Assembly: GCF_013214175.1 (NCBI RefSeq)
Contig: NZ_JABSPA010000012.1
Location: forward strand, 34,463-98,462
Source: Colwellia sp.
Lineage (GTDB): Bacteria; Pseudomonadota; Gammaproteobacteria; Enterobacterales; Alteromonadaceae
Length of the DNA: 64,000 bases
Direction: 5' to 3'
Shown: one piece after another, positions 47,169-56,367 of the stretch
How positions within the stretch are numbered: position 1 is the first letter of the stretch
Layout of the letters: each line of letters begins with the position of its first letter
Translations under genes and position numbers: made by a program
Notes under the pieces: generated by a model
Databases searched by the model: none
Seen by the model: the letters and a program-made list of their open reading frames with translations, nothing else
What the model was told of the DNA's origin: nothing

Positions 47169-48136
47169 TCTCTCCTAAGTTAGTCGGTTTTCTTGATAAA
47201 TCTAATAAGGCTATGGCCGATGCCAAAGCTAAAGCCAAAAAAAATGGCCAGGGCTTTAGTGTCGACTTAGTTAGACAAGGTTTGGATAACTTAGCGCCGT
47301 TAATTGGCGCTGGGCCACATATGGACATAGTAAAAAACAGTTACTTAGCAACAGCTAGCCATAATATTCCCGTGCGCATTTATAACCCAGCAGCTAATGA
47401 TACTTTACCGGTATTACTGCACTTTCATGGCGGCGGCCATATGTGCGGTAGCATCGATTTATACGACCCTATTAGCCGTAAGCTCGCTATTGCGGCGCAG
47501 GCCATTGTTATTTGTGTAGATTACCGCTTAGCACCAGAGCATCCATATCCTGCGGGTCTAGATGATTGTCAGCAAGTACTTAGGCACTATCAAAGCTTAC
47601 TTTTTGATATGAAACATAGTGACCAGCTTTATATTGCTGGCGATAGTGCCGGTGGCGCCATTTGTACTAGTTTAGTGATGAATAACCAGCATAATGAATT
47701 GCTGAACTCTTCAGTCAAAATAGCTAAGCAGATTCTAATTTACCCGAGTGTAGATTACACCATGAGTAGCGCTTCTATTGATGAAAATGGTCAAGGTTTT
47801 TTATTAGAACAAGATAAAATACATTGGTATTTTCAGCAGTACTTTCATGCCAATAGCCTAGACCAGGCTAAAATAACAAAAGCTTCGCCGTTATTCGGAG
47901 AGTTCTCAGCAAACATGCCAAGCACTTTAGTGATCACTGCAGGTTGTGATCCACTTAGAGATGAGGGCATTGCTTATGCTAAGTCATTAACAGAAGTAGG
48001 TGTAGCAGTTGAACACCATTCATTTGACGGTATGACTCACGCCTATATGTTACTTGATGAACTGGTTAGTGAAGAATGTTTAGCGACTTACCGGCTTATT
48101 AATGAATTTGTTAAGGCGGATTCTGACAACAAATAA
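47156..48136 (+). CDS. HSL-family alpha/beta hydrolase
   Basis: 326 aa cytosolic esterase of the hormone-sensitive-lipase group. Oxyanion motif HGGG at 91-94 in LLHFHGGGHMCGS, DYRLAPEHPYPAGLDD (122-137), nucleophile Ser164 in AGDSAGGAI, acid in TAGCDPLRDEG, and His in FDGMTHAYML. It starts inside the MFS gene (ATG at 47156, 13-bp overlap), so the two are translationally coupled. A role in splitting imported hydroxybutyrate oligomers or another ester is inferred from neighbours. Confidence 0.9.
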   Translation: MRGIISPKLVGFLDKSNKAMADAKAKAKKNGQGFSVDLVRQGLDNLAPLIGAGPHMDIVKNSYLATASHNIPVRIYNPAANDTLPVLLHFHGGGHMCGSIDLYDPISRKLAIAAQAIVICVDYRLAPEHPYPAGLDDCQQVLRHYQSLLFDMKHSDQLYIAGDSAGGAICTSLVMNNQHNELLNSSVKIAKQILIYPSVDYTMSSASIDENGQGFLLEQDKIHWYFQQYFHANSLDQAKITKASPLFGEFSANMPSTLVITAGCDPLRDEGIAYAKSLTEVGVAVEHHSFDGMTHAYMLLDELVSEECLATYRLINEFVKADSDNK

Positions 48137-48249
48137 GCTTTATTATTTCCTTTGGTATTTCTCATCTTTACCGAGCTTAATTGCTCAGTTTTTATATGGC
48201 TATGTCGTATGGCTATGTTTTATATAACTAGATTTTGAAAACTAAGGGG

Positions 48250-49041
48250 TTACCAAGGTTTTACGCTCGAATCTATGCCGTATTTTTTGAATAAATCATT
48301 AAGTTTATTTTTTACCGTAGGCAACTTTAAAACTTCATCAAATTTATAAGCCGTTATTGTCGAGCTTTGTTGGTTTACTAAAAATGCGGTGTTATAAATT
48401 TGATCCGGGATATCACTCTTATAAAGCAGGCTCATATCAATAGTATTGGTCTTAGTCTTTTTAAAATACTGACTGGCAAGGTTACCAATAATGCCAATCT
48501 CTGCTCGTTTAAATAAAACCATTCTAGCAACATGGACTTCACTTCTGGTTAGGCTCATTTTATGCACATTGCTTAAAAACATCTGATCAGTATTATAGCC
48601 AGCAAATTTATATGAGTAGCCTAGCACCCCAGCCTTAGTTAACTCATCGAGATTATCAAAATAAGATTGATCGAGTGCATTCTCTTTTAATGCATATAAT
48701 TCATTTGCTACGGTTACTGAGAATTTTGTTTTTGTCAGATATGAATGAGTTGATTTTGGTAGCCAAATCATAGCCATTAAAAATAAAGCATCAAACTTTT
48801 TTTCTTGCACAGATTTAATAAGCCTTTTTGAGGGCAGAGTATTAAGAAAGAAGTTAAATTCATGCTGCGACTCATTTAAAATTTTCACTAATTCAAAAGC
48901 TAAACCCTGTTCTTTTTCAGTATTTATTATCAGTGGATAATAACCATCTTCAATTAAAAGATTAACATCTACTTTAGCGAAGCTTTGAGCTGAGAATAGA
49001 GCGCTACAAATTAATAGTAATAAGAGCTTAAAGTACGGCAT
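48250..49041 (-). CDS. Periplasmic solute-binding-like protein
   Basis: 263 aa. Signal peptide (FKLLLLLICSALFSAQSFA). The rest is a PBPb-like fold: VNLLIEDGYYPLIINTEKEQGLAFELVKILNESQHEFNFFLNTLPSKRLIKSVQEKKFDALFLMAMIW, and later YKFAGYNTDQMFLSN and VARMVLFKRAEIGIIGNLA. It is only distantly like the protein at 41342 and also lacks ABC partners. Probably a soluble periplasmic sensor or binding protein of this locus; ligand unknown. Convergent with the hydrolase gene. Confidence 0.75.
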   Translation of the reverse strand: MPYFKLLLLLICSALFSAQSFAKVDVNLLIEDGYYPLIINTEKEQGLAFELVKILNESQHEFNFFLNTLPSKRLIKSVQEKKFDALFLMAMIWLPKSTHSYLTKTKFSVTVANELYALKENALDQSYFDNLDELTKAGVLGYSYKFAGYNTDQMFLSNVHKMSLTRSEVHVARMVLFKRAEIGIIGNLASQYFKKTKTNTIDMSLLYKSDIPDQIYNTAFLVNQQSSTITAYKFDEVLKLPTVKNKLNDLFKKYGIDSSVKPW

Positions 49042-49283
49042 ATTATTTTCCTAACAAAATTATTATCAATGACTGTATTGCACGAATAATCTGCTTTTAA
49101 ATTATAGCTAAAGTGTAGTCATCACTGATTTTAATGTAAGTTTTAACGAGAGAAAAGATTGCTCTGATTATTTTTAGCAAACAAAGAAATATTCGAGCTT
49201 TCAACGCACAAGTAATGCCTATATTGAATTAACTCATGTAATGAAGAAAAATGATTGTAAATTTTTTTTTAAAATTAATCACC

Positions 49284-49318
49284 AAAAGTCACGCTAAAAA
49301 TTTTAGCGCGACTTTTTT
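49284..49318. terminator. Bidirectional terminator after the PHB depolymerase gene
   Basis: AAAAGTCACGCTAAAA (49284-49299) and TTTTAGCGCGACTTTT (49301-49316) form a near-perfect 16-bp inverted repeat with T-runs on both strands; the minus-strand gene ends at 49335. Confidence 0.85.
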
Positions 49319-49334
49319 ATTTTAACCTCCGGCT

Positions 49335-51404
49335 TTACGGACAAGTCCCTATAGAAAAGAAGTTGTCTGCTGTTTGCGCAAGCGTTGCTGAGTAAAAGAT
49401 ATTATAAAGCCCCAATGCTTCCCCTGAGCCAATAGCATAAGCATAAAAACCATTGGTGGTTGCTCTATTCGCTTGTACATGTGCATAGTTGCTGCTAGTA
49501 AATTGCTGACAAGTAAATATAGGATCAGGGATGTCACCATCAGGGGTGGCATCACAAACATTACCTAAGCCGTCGTTATCATTATCAGCTTGATCGACAT
49601 TGCTGGTGTTAGGGCAGTTATCTGCACTATCAATTATGCCATCATTATCGGTATCGTTATCAGGGGTGTTATTGTTTATAACACAACTTTGACTTGGACC
49701 CGCACAGCTAGGTTCGCCATCAGCTATCCATTGACACTGCTCACTGCCAGCAGGATATTCACGCATAGTGAACTCATTGCTGCCAAAAGCCAAGTAACAA
49801 GCAGAGTAACTGTTCCCCCAAGTGATATGACCAGAATTAATGTGTAGATTGTAATCACCAATAACACCAGCGTCTATGGTAAAGGTTACTGTTTCAGTAC
49901 TTGATAGGTCTGTAGTATCTGTCGCGGTTACCGTTGCATTTTGCCCACCACCAGCTAAGTTACATTGCTCGGCAGCAAAGTTATTTTCTGAAATATTTGC
50001 ACTGATATCACCATTAGCAAAGCTCACTACCACACTGGCTAAATCTTGGTTTATATCAATAACACTGCCAGTTATTGATATACATTGACCGGCAACAACG
50101 AGGTTAATATTTGATAATACAGGCGCAGTTTCTGGTGGCTCTGGGCCTACTCTAGTAGTGACAGATGCACTATCACCAGTTTTTCCTTCATTGTCGGTAG
50201 CTGTCGATGTTACTTGATATAAACCATCAGCTAGCAAAGTGGAAGTTACACTATAAGCTCCATCAGCAACGGCGGCTTGACTGTTTAGTGTTTCAATTAA
50301 TACTGCAGTGCCTGAATCTAATGTATAAATATTTAAAGAGACATTACTTACACTTCCTTCATAATCAATGGCATTACCGCTAATAACTATATGACTACTT
50401 TCATCAACGGCGCTGTGATTGCTGATGGTTGGGCCTGAATTTCTATCGACACGTTTATTATTTTCAGCGAAGTATTGTCCTAGGTAGCTAGCAAAGTTAA
50501 TGCTGTTGCCTGCGATATAATCACCACCTGCGCCTGCACCACCTGACCAAGAATGGTCTAAGTTATCAAACCATAACATGGCGATTCGATTATCAGTCCA
50601 CAGTGTTTCAGCAGCACTATGGCCTGAGCCTTCTGAAATGATGTTGCTGCCAGTTAATTGGCTTACCCCGTAAACATTGGCAAAACCATCAGAATTTTGT
50701 TGGTTATAACAGGTATTTACTGCGGTATCGGCAGTGCCGTGGCCAATTGCGGCTATTTGAGTAGCAAAGTGATTTTTGGCTGTGCCTGCGTATCCTTCAC
50801 AACGTGCCTTAAAAGTTGTCGGGGATACAGTTTCGCAAGTTGTTATTGCACCATTTGAACTCGTACCTATCGTTGGGCCGGCGCTAGGGGCGACACCGGA
50901 AAAAATATCAGGAGCTAAACAAGCAACTTGTGCAGACATAGCTCCGCCAGAAGATAAGCCAGCTATGTAGATTTGTTTGGCATCGATAGTTTGGTTGCTA
51001 TCACTTGATAAGGTATTGGCTAAGTTGATCAGGTTTTTATAATCGCCCGCCGTTCTAGCTATACTGCCTTGCCAATAGGACCAGCAGCTATAGCCTGCTT
51101 TATTCATCGCATCAGGTATCGCGATTACCATGCCATATGTTTCAGCAGCGACTTCTAAATTGGCAGTTAAAAAATTATCTATCGGTTGCACACAGCCATG
51201 CAACACTATTAGTAGCGACTTGCCTTCGCCTATGGGTGACATTGAATCAGGGGTGTATATATGGACCTTGTTAAAGCCACCAATTGCGACGTTTTGCTGC
51301 CAACTTCCGCCGTAAGCGCTTAGCGGTATCACCAGTAGTAAGGTTAATAGTTTTATTATTACGTTAACGTTTATTTTTATACTCAATGCTAATAATATCT
51401 TCAT
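49335..51404 (-). CDS. Extracellular poly(3-hydroxybutyrate) depolymerase
   Basis: 689 aa from the preferred ATG at 51404, which has AGG 7 nt upstream; the frame extends to 51452 without a good site. Signal peptide, then an esterase_phb catalytic domain (to ~residue 320): oxyanion LHGCVQP, lipase box GLSSGG with Ser151, acid near GHGTADTAVN, and His in LDHSWSGG. Two Ig/cadherin-like modules follow, then thrombospondin-3-type calcium repeats (DTDNDGIIDSADNCPNTS, ADNDNDGLGNVCDATPDGD). A Cys-bounded C-terminal domain (TCQQFTSSNYAHVQANRA...FFSIGTCP) is typical of polymer-binding tails. It hydrolyses PHB granules outside the cell; key enzyme of the locus. Confidence 0.92.
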   Translation of the reverse strand: MKILLALSIKINVNVIIKLLTLLLVIPLSAYGGSWQQNVAIGGFNKVHIYTPDSMSPIGEGKSLLIVLHGCVQPIDNFLTANLEVAAETYGMVIAIPDAMNKAGYSCWSYWQGSIARTAGDYKNLINLANTLSSDSNQTIDAKQIYIAGLSSGGAMSAQVACLAPDIFSGVAPSAGPTIGTSSNGAITTCETVSPTTFKARCEGYAGTAKNHFATQIAAIGHGTADTAVNTCYNQQNSDGFANVYGVSQLTGSNIISEGSGHSAAETLWTDNRIAMLWFDNLDHSWSGGAGAGGDYIAGNSINFASYLGQYFAENNKRVDRNSGPTISNHSAVDESSHIVISGNAIDYEGSVSNVSLNIYTLDSGTAVLIETLNSQAAVADGAYSVTSTLLADGLYQVTSTATDNEGKTGDSASVTTRVGPEPPETAPVLSNINLVVAGQCISITGSVIDINQDLASVVVSFANGDISANISENNFAAEQCNLAGGGQNATVTATDTTDLSSTETVTFTIDAGVIGDYNLHINSGHITWGNSYSACYLAFGSNEFTMREYPAGSEQCQWIADGEPSCAGPSQSCVINNNTPDNDTDNDGIIDSADNCPNTSNVDQADNDNDGLGNVCDATPDGDIPDPIFTCQQFTSSNYAHVQANRATTNGFYAYAIGSGEALGLYNIFYSATLAQTADNFFSIGTCP

Positions 51405-51751
51405 AAGAAAACCTGCTTTTTTATTTATTATAATTATCCGTTGGTTGAACATCCTTGTGCGTTTTTTGCACAGTAGCTACTCTAGGCAATTTCATCGTAA
51501 AAAGAAGTGGCACCTTAGTAGTATCGGTAAGTGAACAAGGAAAATAATTAGCTTTAGTTTTTAGCTTTGATAACTGATTTTTTGGGATGTGAGCTATAAA
51601 GGTTCACTGCTTGAGGATTTTAAAGGCAGGTTTTAAAAGAAGTTATATCTTTGAATAAGTATTTTTGAGTACTAATATTTGAGTAATGCCAAGTTAGCTA
51701 AGCCATTAACTCGGTAAGTCGCTTATGGCTTAGTTAACTTGGCGTTAAAGC
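51405..51751. other. Intergenic region with a long hairpin
   Basis: CCAAGTTAGCTAAGCCAT (51689-51706) and ATGGCTTAGTTAACTTGG (51725-51742) pair over 18 bp with one mismatch, just beyond the stop of the minus-strand CMD gene. Probable 3' end of the bdh-thiolase-CMD transcript, although the U-tract is poor. Nothing else seen. Confidence 0.5.
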
Positions 51752-52135
51752 TTATTCGTTTATCAATACTTCTTGTGCGGCGCGAAAGGCTTCTTGCGCC
51801 GCAGGTGCGCCACAATAGACGGCACTATGCAGCAGCACTTCTTGAATTTCTTCAATGCTGGCGCCATTATTGAGTGCGCCGCGAATATGACCTTTTAATT
51901 CTTGTGGCGCTTTTAGAGCAGCCAACATGGCAATAGTAACTAAGCTGCGGGTTTTTAAGTCTAACCCAGGCCTTTGCCACGTTGATCCCCAACCATGATC
52001 ATTAATGAATTCTTGCATCGGTTGAGTCAAATCAGTCGCTTTAGCTAAGGCGCTATCAACAAAGTCATCACCCATGACTTTTCGTCTGATAGTTTCGCCA
52101 GCAGATTTTTGTGAGTTAGTTTTATTATCCAACAT
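51752..52135 (-). CDS. Carboxymuconolactone-decarboxylase-family protein
   Basis: 127 aa, all-helical CMD/AhpD-like fold: RRKVMGDDFVDSALAKATDLTQPMQEFINDHGWGSTWQRPGLDLKTRSLVTIAMLAAL, then ELKGHIRGALNNGASIEEIQEVLLHSAVYCGAPAAQEAF. This closely follows the PcaC (4-carboxymuconolactone decarboxylase) pattern and lacks the CxxC of AhpD peroxidases. No other protocatechuate gene is nearby, so an aromatic-pathway role is doubtful; it starts 2 nt after the thiolase stop and is clearly co-transcribed with it. Real function in this operon unknown. Confidence 0.85.
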   Translation of the reverse strand: MLDNKTNSQKSAGETIRRKVMGDDFVDSALAKATDLTQPMQEFINDHGWGSTWQRPGLDLKTRSLVTIAMLAALKAPQELKGHIRGALNNGASIEEIQEVLLHSAVYCGAPAAQEAFRAAQEVLINE

Positions 52136-52137
52136 AA

Positions 52138-53322
52138 CTAAAGTGCCTCAATAGCGATAGCCACTGCTTCACCGCCGCCAATACATAAACTGGCAACACC
52201 TTTAGTTAATTTTCTATTGAGCAGGGCATGTAATAACGTAGTGACTATACGCGCACCACTTGCGCCAAGGGGATGCCCTAAAGCACAGGCACCGCCATTC
52301 ACATTCACTTTAGCGGTATCAAGATTTAGTTCATTTACAGCTAACATGGTAACCATGGCAAAGGCTTCGTTAATTTCCCAAAGATCGACATCATCTTGTT
52401 GCCATTGTGCTTTGGCTAATAAAGCATTGATAGCGCCAATGGGCGCAAGGGTGAAATCTTTGGGTGCTTGTGCATAACTGGCATGAGCAACAATGCGCGC
52501 TAATGGTGTTAGCCCTTTTGCTCTGGCAGTTGATTCTTTCATCAGTATTAATGCTGCCGCGCCATCTGAAATCGATGAGGCATTGGCCGCAGTAATGGTG
52601 CCTTCTTTGGCAAACACAGGGCGCAAGCTAGGGATTTTATCTTTATTAACTAAGGCTGGCGCTTCGTCGATCGTTACGAGCGTATCGCCACGTCGACTTT
52701 TTACTGTAAAGGGCGCGATTTCATTAACAAATGCACCTGATTCGATAGCTTGTGTGGCTTTAGCTAATGAATTGATGGCAAAGCTGTCCATATCTTCACG
52801 GGTTAAGTGATGTTCATCAGCGGTATCTTGAGCAAAGCAGCCCATGGCTTTATTTTCATAAGCGTCTTCTAAACCGTCCATCATCATATGATCGTTTATA
52901 TTGCCGTGACCCATACGAAAACCCGCTCGAGCATTGGCTAACATATAAGGCGCATTAGTCATGCTCTCCATACCGCCAGCAATAACAATATTCATCGAAC
53001 CAGCTTTAATGAGATCATGGGCAAACATCATTGCTTTAATTCCTGAACCACACACTTTATTAATGGTGGTAGCGCCAACTTTTTCAGGTAGACCTGCTTT
53101 TAATGTTGCTTGTCTTGCAGGGGCTTGACCAAGGCCAGCGGGTAAAACACAGCCCATGATCACTTCATCAACATCACTACTTTCAAGTGCGGTACTTGCT
53201 AGAGCACTTTCAATGGCTGCTGCGCCTAAATCGGTTGCACAAACACCTTTAAAACAACCTTGAAAGCTGCCCATAGGAGTACGTTTTGCGGCGACAATAA
53301 CAATTGAGTCTTCTGAGTTCAT
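52138..53322 (-). CDS. Acetyl-CoA C-acetyltransferase (thiolase)
   Basis: 394 aa biosynthetic/degradative type II thiolase. Acyl-carrying Cys91 in NKVCGSGIKAMMFAHDL, the NEAFAMV motif, His in GGACALGHPLGASGARIV (~350) and the second Cys in ASLCIGGGEAVA (~380). It would cleave acetoacetyl-CoA to two acetyl-CoA, the last step of 3-hydroxybutyrate catabolism. Lies between bdhA (117 nt upstream) and the CMD gene (2 nt downstream) on the same strand. Confidence 0.93.
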   Translation of the reverse strand: MNSEDSIVIVAAKRTPMGSFQGCFKGVCATDLGAAAIESALASTALESSDVDEVIMGCVLPAGLGQAPARQATLKAGLPEKVGATTINKVCGSGIKAMMFAHDLIKAGSMNIVIAGGMESMTNAPYMLANARAGFRMGHGNINDHMMMDGLEDAYENKAMGCFAQDTADEHHLTREDMDSFAINSLAKATQAIESGAFVNEIAPFTVKSRRGDTLVTIDEAPALVNKDKIPSLRPVFAKEGTITAANASSISDGAAALILMKESTARAKGLTPLARIVAHASYAQAPKDFTLAPIGAINALLAKAQWQQDDVDLWEINEAFAMVTMLAVNELNLDTAKVNVNGGACALGHPLGASGARIVTTLLHALLNRKLTKGVASLCIGGGEAVAIAIEAL

Positions 53323-53439
53323 ATCAATTTATTTCCAATAGCTTAATTGCGATTAATATAAGGCGTTAAAGGGGCGCGAGATAATTTATTTACTTAATAT
53401 TGGCTATCTGCTGATTACCTATTATCTATCTATTGGCTA

Positions 53440-54222
53440 TTACTGAGCCGTCCACGCGCCATCCATAGGTAAAGATGAACCGGTAATACTGCGCGCACTA
53501 TCACTGCAAAGAAATAGAATGAATTCACCAATTTTGCGTGGGTCCATCATTTCAGGTAACGGCTGTTTGGCGGTAATTAGTTGATATTTTGCTTGCTCAA
53601 AACTACTGTTTTCTTTTTTGGCAATATCAGTGATTTGATCATTAATAAGGGGGGTATCTACCCAACCTGGACATATAGCATTGGCAGTGATGCCATGCTC
53701 GGCACATTCCAGCGCAACCACCTTAGTAAAGCCAACAATGCCATGTTTTGCTGCGCAATATGCGGCTTTATTCTTCGAAGCAACTAAACCATGCACCGAA
53801 GCTATATTTATAATTCGGCCCCATGAGTTCTCTTTCATACCTGCTAAAGAATGTTGAGTCGTATGAAAGGCCGCGGTTAAATTAATGGCAATGATGGCAT
53901 TCCACTTGTTCTCAGGAAAAGTGTCTACCGCTTCAGTATGTTGAATGCCGGCATTGTTGATCAATATATCAATCGAGCCCATGGTCTTGATTGCTTTGGT
54001 CATAAAAACACTAATGGCGTCTGAGTCCATTAAATTGGCGTTATCGAACAGAGTTTTAATTTGATATTTATCACTAAATTCGCGTGCCAGGCTGGCACCT
54101 TCTTTATCACTCATTAAGCCGTGTAGCACTAAATTAATGCCTTGTTCAGCTAATACATGAGCACTGGCTAAGCCAATACCACTGGTTGAGCCGGTGATAA
54201 GTGCTGTTTTACCTTGTAGCAT
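53440..54222 (-). CDS. bdhA: 3-hydroxybutyrate dehydrogenase
   Basis: 260 aa from the ATG at 54222, which has AAAGGA at a 6-nt spacing; the open frame continues to 54258 but the upstream codons look untranslated. Classical SDR: ITGSTSGIG near residues 9-17, NNAG, Ser142 in NIASVHGLVASKNKAAY, Tyr155 and Lys159 (AAYCAAKHG). The CPGWVDTPL, VHGLVAS and GITANAICPGWV segments match bacterial (R)-3-hydroxybutyrate dehydrogenases. It oxidises 3-hydroxybutyrate to acetoacetate with NAD. Probably first gene of the bdhA-thiolase-CMD unit. Confidence 0.92.
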   Translation of the reverse strand: MLQGKTALITGSTSGIGLASAHVLAEQGINLVLHGLMSDKEGASLAREFSDKYQIKTLFDNANLMDSDAISVFMTKAIKTMGSIDILINNAGIQHTEAVDTFPENKWNAIIAINLTAAFHTTQHSLAGMKENSWGRIINIASVHGLVASKNKAAYCAAKHGIVGFTKVVALECAEHGITANAICPGWVDTPLINDQITDIAKKENSSFEQAKYQLITAKQPLPEMMDPRKIGEFILFLCSDSARSITGSSLPMDGAWTAQ

Positions 54223-54562
54223 AGTGTTTCCTTTGATAAAGATTAAAAAGATCAGCATATCCTTATGCTGATAAACGGCTCGTATTTTGAGGTGAAACTA
54301 TTTGCACCTAGCACAAGCAGTATGCGGAAATTTATTGCCTTACCTTAGCTGAATTAAGGGCGAGTTGATTTACTACCTTAGTGCCATTAGCTAGCAGGAC
54401 TATTTACTCAAGGCATGACTGATAGTAGATAAATCTAGCTATGTAAATACTTTTTTGAAGGGGGGAGTTTTAAGGCTTATTTTGAAGGATTAGTTTGATG
54501 AGCTTTCATCCATTAACCTAAGTTGATTGACTTAGGTTAGTCGCTAGTTTGATTCATTCGAT
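54223..54562. other. Intergenic region between bdhA and the lysR gene
   Basis: Holds the hairpin AACCTAAGT-TGATTG-ACTTAGGTT (54515-54538), 25 nt after the lysR stop, likely its transcript end. The remainder should carry the bdhA promoter; no clear operator or gene was seen. Confidence 0.45.
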
Positions 54563-55471
54563 CTACTTAACTGATGAGATATCTTGTGAGAAATTACGCT
54601 GGATAATTCTTAAAAACTCAGTGGCAGCATGAGAAAAAACATGCCTGCGCTTACTGATAATGCCGACACGGCGGCTTATAACAGGTTCATTTATTTGACA
54701 ATAGTTAAGCTTCAGCGCCGAGAGTTGTTGCTGATAAAGTGAGGGGATAACACTAATTCCTAAGTCATTAGCCACCATTTGTACTACGGTTGCTAGCTGA
54801 TTTGCTTCAAAAGCAATATCGAGAAATATGCCCTCTTTGGCTAAGGTTTCATCGAGTAATAAGCGGATACTTGATGGTCTTTGCAGTGTTATGAATGGGT
54901 ATTGACTAAGCTGCTGCCATTGAATGTTCTTTGTGTTAGCTAGCGGGTGGCTCTGTGGAAAAACAGCGATAAATTTGTCGGTAAAAAGGGTCTCGAAGTT
55001 AAGATCATCAGAATTACCAGGATCAAAGCTGATGGCGAACTCTACTTTTCCTGAACGCACCATGGCTACTGCATCTTCAGCGATGACATCATGAACTTTT
55101 ACTTTTACTGCGGGGTATTGGTTATTGAAATCCACCAGTTGTTTTGGCAATAAAGTACTAGCAAAAGAGGGCATGGCAGCAAAGGATAAATTGCCGCGCT
55201 TAAGCGCAAAACTTTCATGCAGTTCGACCAAGGCATTATCAAAATCAGTTAACAAGCGTTTTGCTACCGGTAGAAATAGCTCACCTTCAGGAGATAAGGC
55301 TAGGGCTCTGGTTGAGCGAGCAAAAAGTTGACCACCAACGGTTGCTTCTAAGTTTTTGATAGTGACACTTAAAGCTGGTTGTGAAATATGTAACAGCTCA
55401 CAAGCCTCGGCAAAACTCTTTACTTGGGCAATGGCAAGGAATGCGCGGATCTGTTTTAAGGTGATATTCAT
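54563..55471 (-). CDS. LysR-family regulator of the ketone-body genes
   Basis: 302 aa. Winged helix at residues 1-60 (MNITLKQIRAFLAIAQVKSFAEACELLHISQPALSVTIKNLEATVGGQLFARST) and a two-lobed effector domain (FAAMPSFASTLLPKQLVDFNNQYPAVKVKVHD, then ANQLATVVQMVANDLGISVIPSLY). Divergent from scoA with a 186-bp shared region containing the dyad at 55513-55528. Upstream of bdhA on the same strand, so it can influence both arms of the pathway. Effector perhaps 3-hydroxybutyrate or acetoacetate, unproven. Confidence 0.9.
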   Translation of the reverse strand: MNITLKQIRAFLAIAQVKSFAEACELLHISQPALSVTIKNLEATVGGQLFARSTRALALSPEGELFLPVAKRLLTDFDNALVELHESFALKRGNLSFAAMPSFASTLLPKQLVDFNNQYPAVKVKVHDVIAEDAVAMVRSGKVEFAISFDPGNSDDLNFETLFTDKFIAVFPQSHPLANTKNIQWQQLSQYPFITLQRPSSIRLLLDETLAKEGIFLDIAFEANQLATVVQMVANDLGISVIPSLYQQQLSALKLNYCQINEPVISRRVGIISKRRHVFSHAATEFLRIIQRNFSQDISSVK

Positions 55472-55512
55472 TTTATGCTCACATCGGCGTATTAATTTAT
55501 TAGGAAACTATT

Positions 55513-55528
55513 TATAGCTGTACCTATA
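55513..55528. promoter_or_regulatory. LysR-type dyad between lysR and scoA
   Basis: TATAG-CTGTAC-CTATA, an inverted repeat with the spacing typical of LysR recognition sites (T-N11-A type), 42 nt upstream of lysR and 130 nt upstream of scoA. Confidence 0.45.
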
Positions 55529-55657
55529 GATATCATTTATAAGTAAAAGTTATCAATAGTTAAGATTAATCAATTTAACAAATGCATGCAATTAGTTAAA
55601 ACTGCTAAACACTTAAAACTTACTTAGGGCTTTTCATCAAAGTGGAAAGTAATACAG

Positions 55658-56365
55658 ATGTCAGGATTTGATAAAGTTGTGTATAGCTATGAAGAAGCGA
55701 TGGCAGGGTTAACGGATAACATGACCATTATTGCCGGCGGCTTTGGCCTCTGCGGTATTCCAGAAAACTTAATCAGTGAGATAAAACATAAAGGCACCCG
55801 AGGACTTACTCTCGTTTCTAATAACTGTGGTGTTGATGGTTTTGGTCTTGGCTTGTTATTACCTGATCGCCAGATTAGTAAAATAATTGCCTCATATGTT
55901 GGTGAGAACGCTGAGTTTGAACGACAAATGATGTCAGGAGAGCTAAGTGTTGAGTTAACCCCCCAAGGAACTTTGGCTGAAAAAATGCGCGCTGGTGGTG
56001 CTGGTATTCCTGCATTTTACACGGCCACGGGGGTCGGTACACCTGTGGCTGAGGGTAAAGATGAACGCCAGTTTAATGGTCGTGATTATATTTTAGAAGA
56101 GGCGATAGTGGGTGACTTTGCCATAGTGAAAGCGTGGAAAGCCGATAGATACGGCAATCTAGTGTTTAGAAAAACAGCGCGTAACTTTAACCCTTTAGCG
56201 GCAACCGCTGGAAAAATAACTGTGGTTGAAGTGGAAGAGATCGTTGAGCCAGGGCAACTGGACCCAGATGAGATTCACACGCCGGGTATTTATGTTAACC
56301 GCTTAATTCAAAGTACTTTTGAAAAACGTATTGAACAGCGTACTACACGACCTGCAGGAGAATAA
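55658..56365 (+). CDS. scoA: Succinyl-CoA:3-ketoacid CoA-transferase subunit A
   Basis: 235 aa class I CoA-transferase alpha subunit. Glycine-rich [16 protein letters not shown] (27-42), [16 protein letters not shown], the oxyanion/CoA-site [15 protein letters not shown], and [19 protein letters not shown]. It transfers CoA from succinyl-CoA to acetoacetate together with subunit B, whose gene starts 2 nt after this stop. Feeds acetoacetate from BdhA to the thiolase. Divergent from its probable LysR regulator. Confidence 0.94.
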   Translation: MSGFDKVVYSYEEAMAGLTDNMTIIAGGFGLCGIPENLISEIKHKGTRGLTLVSNNCGVDGFGLGLLLPDRQISKIIASYVGENAEFERQMMSGELSVELTPQGTLAEKMRAGGAGIPAFYTATGVGTPVAEGKDERQFNGRDYILEEAIVGDFAIVKAWKADRYGNLVFRKTARNFNPLAATAGKITVVEVEEIVEPGQLDPDEIHTPGIYVNRLIQSTFEKRIEQRTTRPAGE

Positions 56366-56367
56366 TC

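Noticed and set aside
51405-51452. N-terminal extension of the PHB depolymerase
   Set aside because: AAGG abuts the upstream ATG with no spacing, whereas the 51404 ATG has AGG at 7 nt and opens a proper signal peptide.
51752-52135. Protocatechuate pathway gene pcaC
   Set aside because: Sequence is CMD-like, but no other beta-ketoadipate gene is present and it is tied to the thiolase, so the pathway name was not used.
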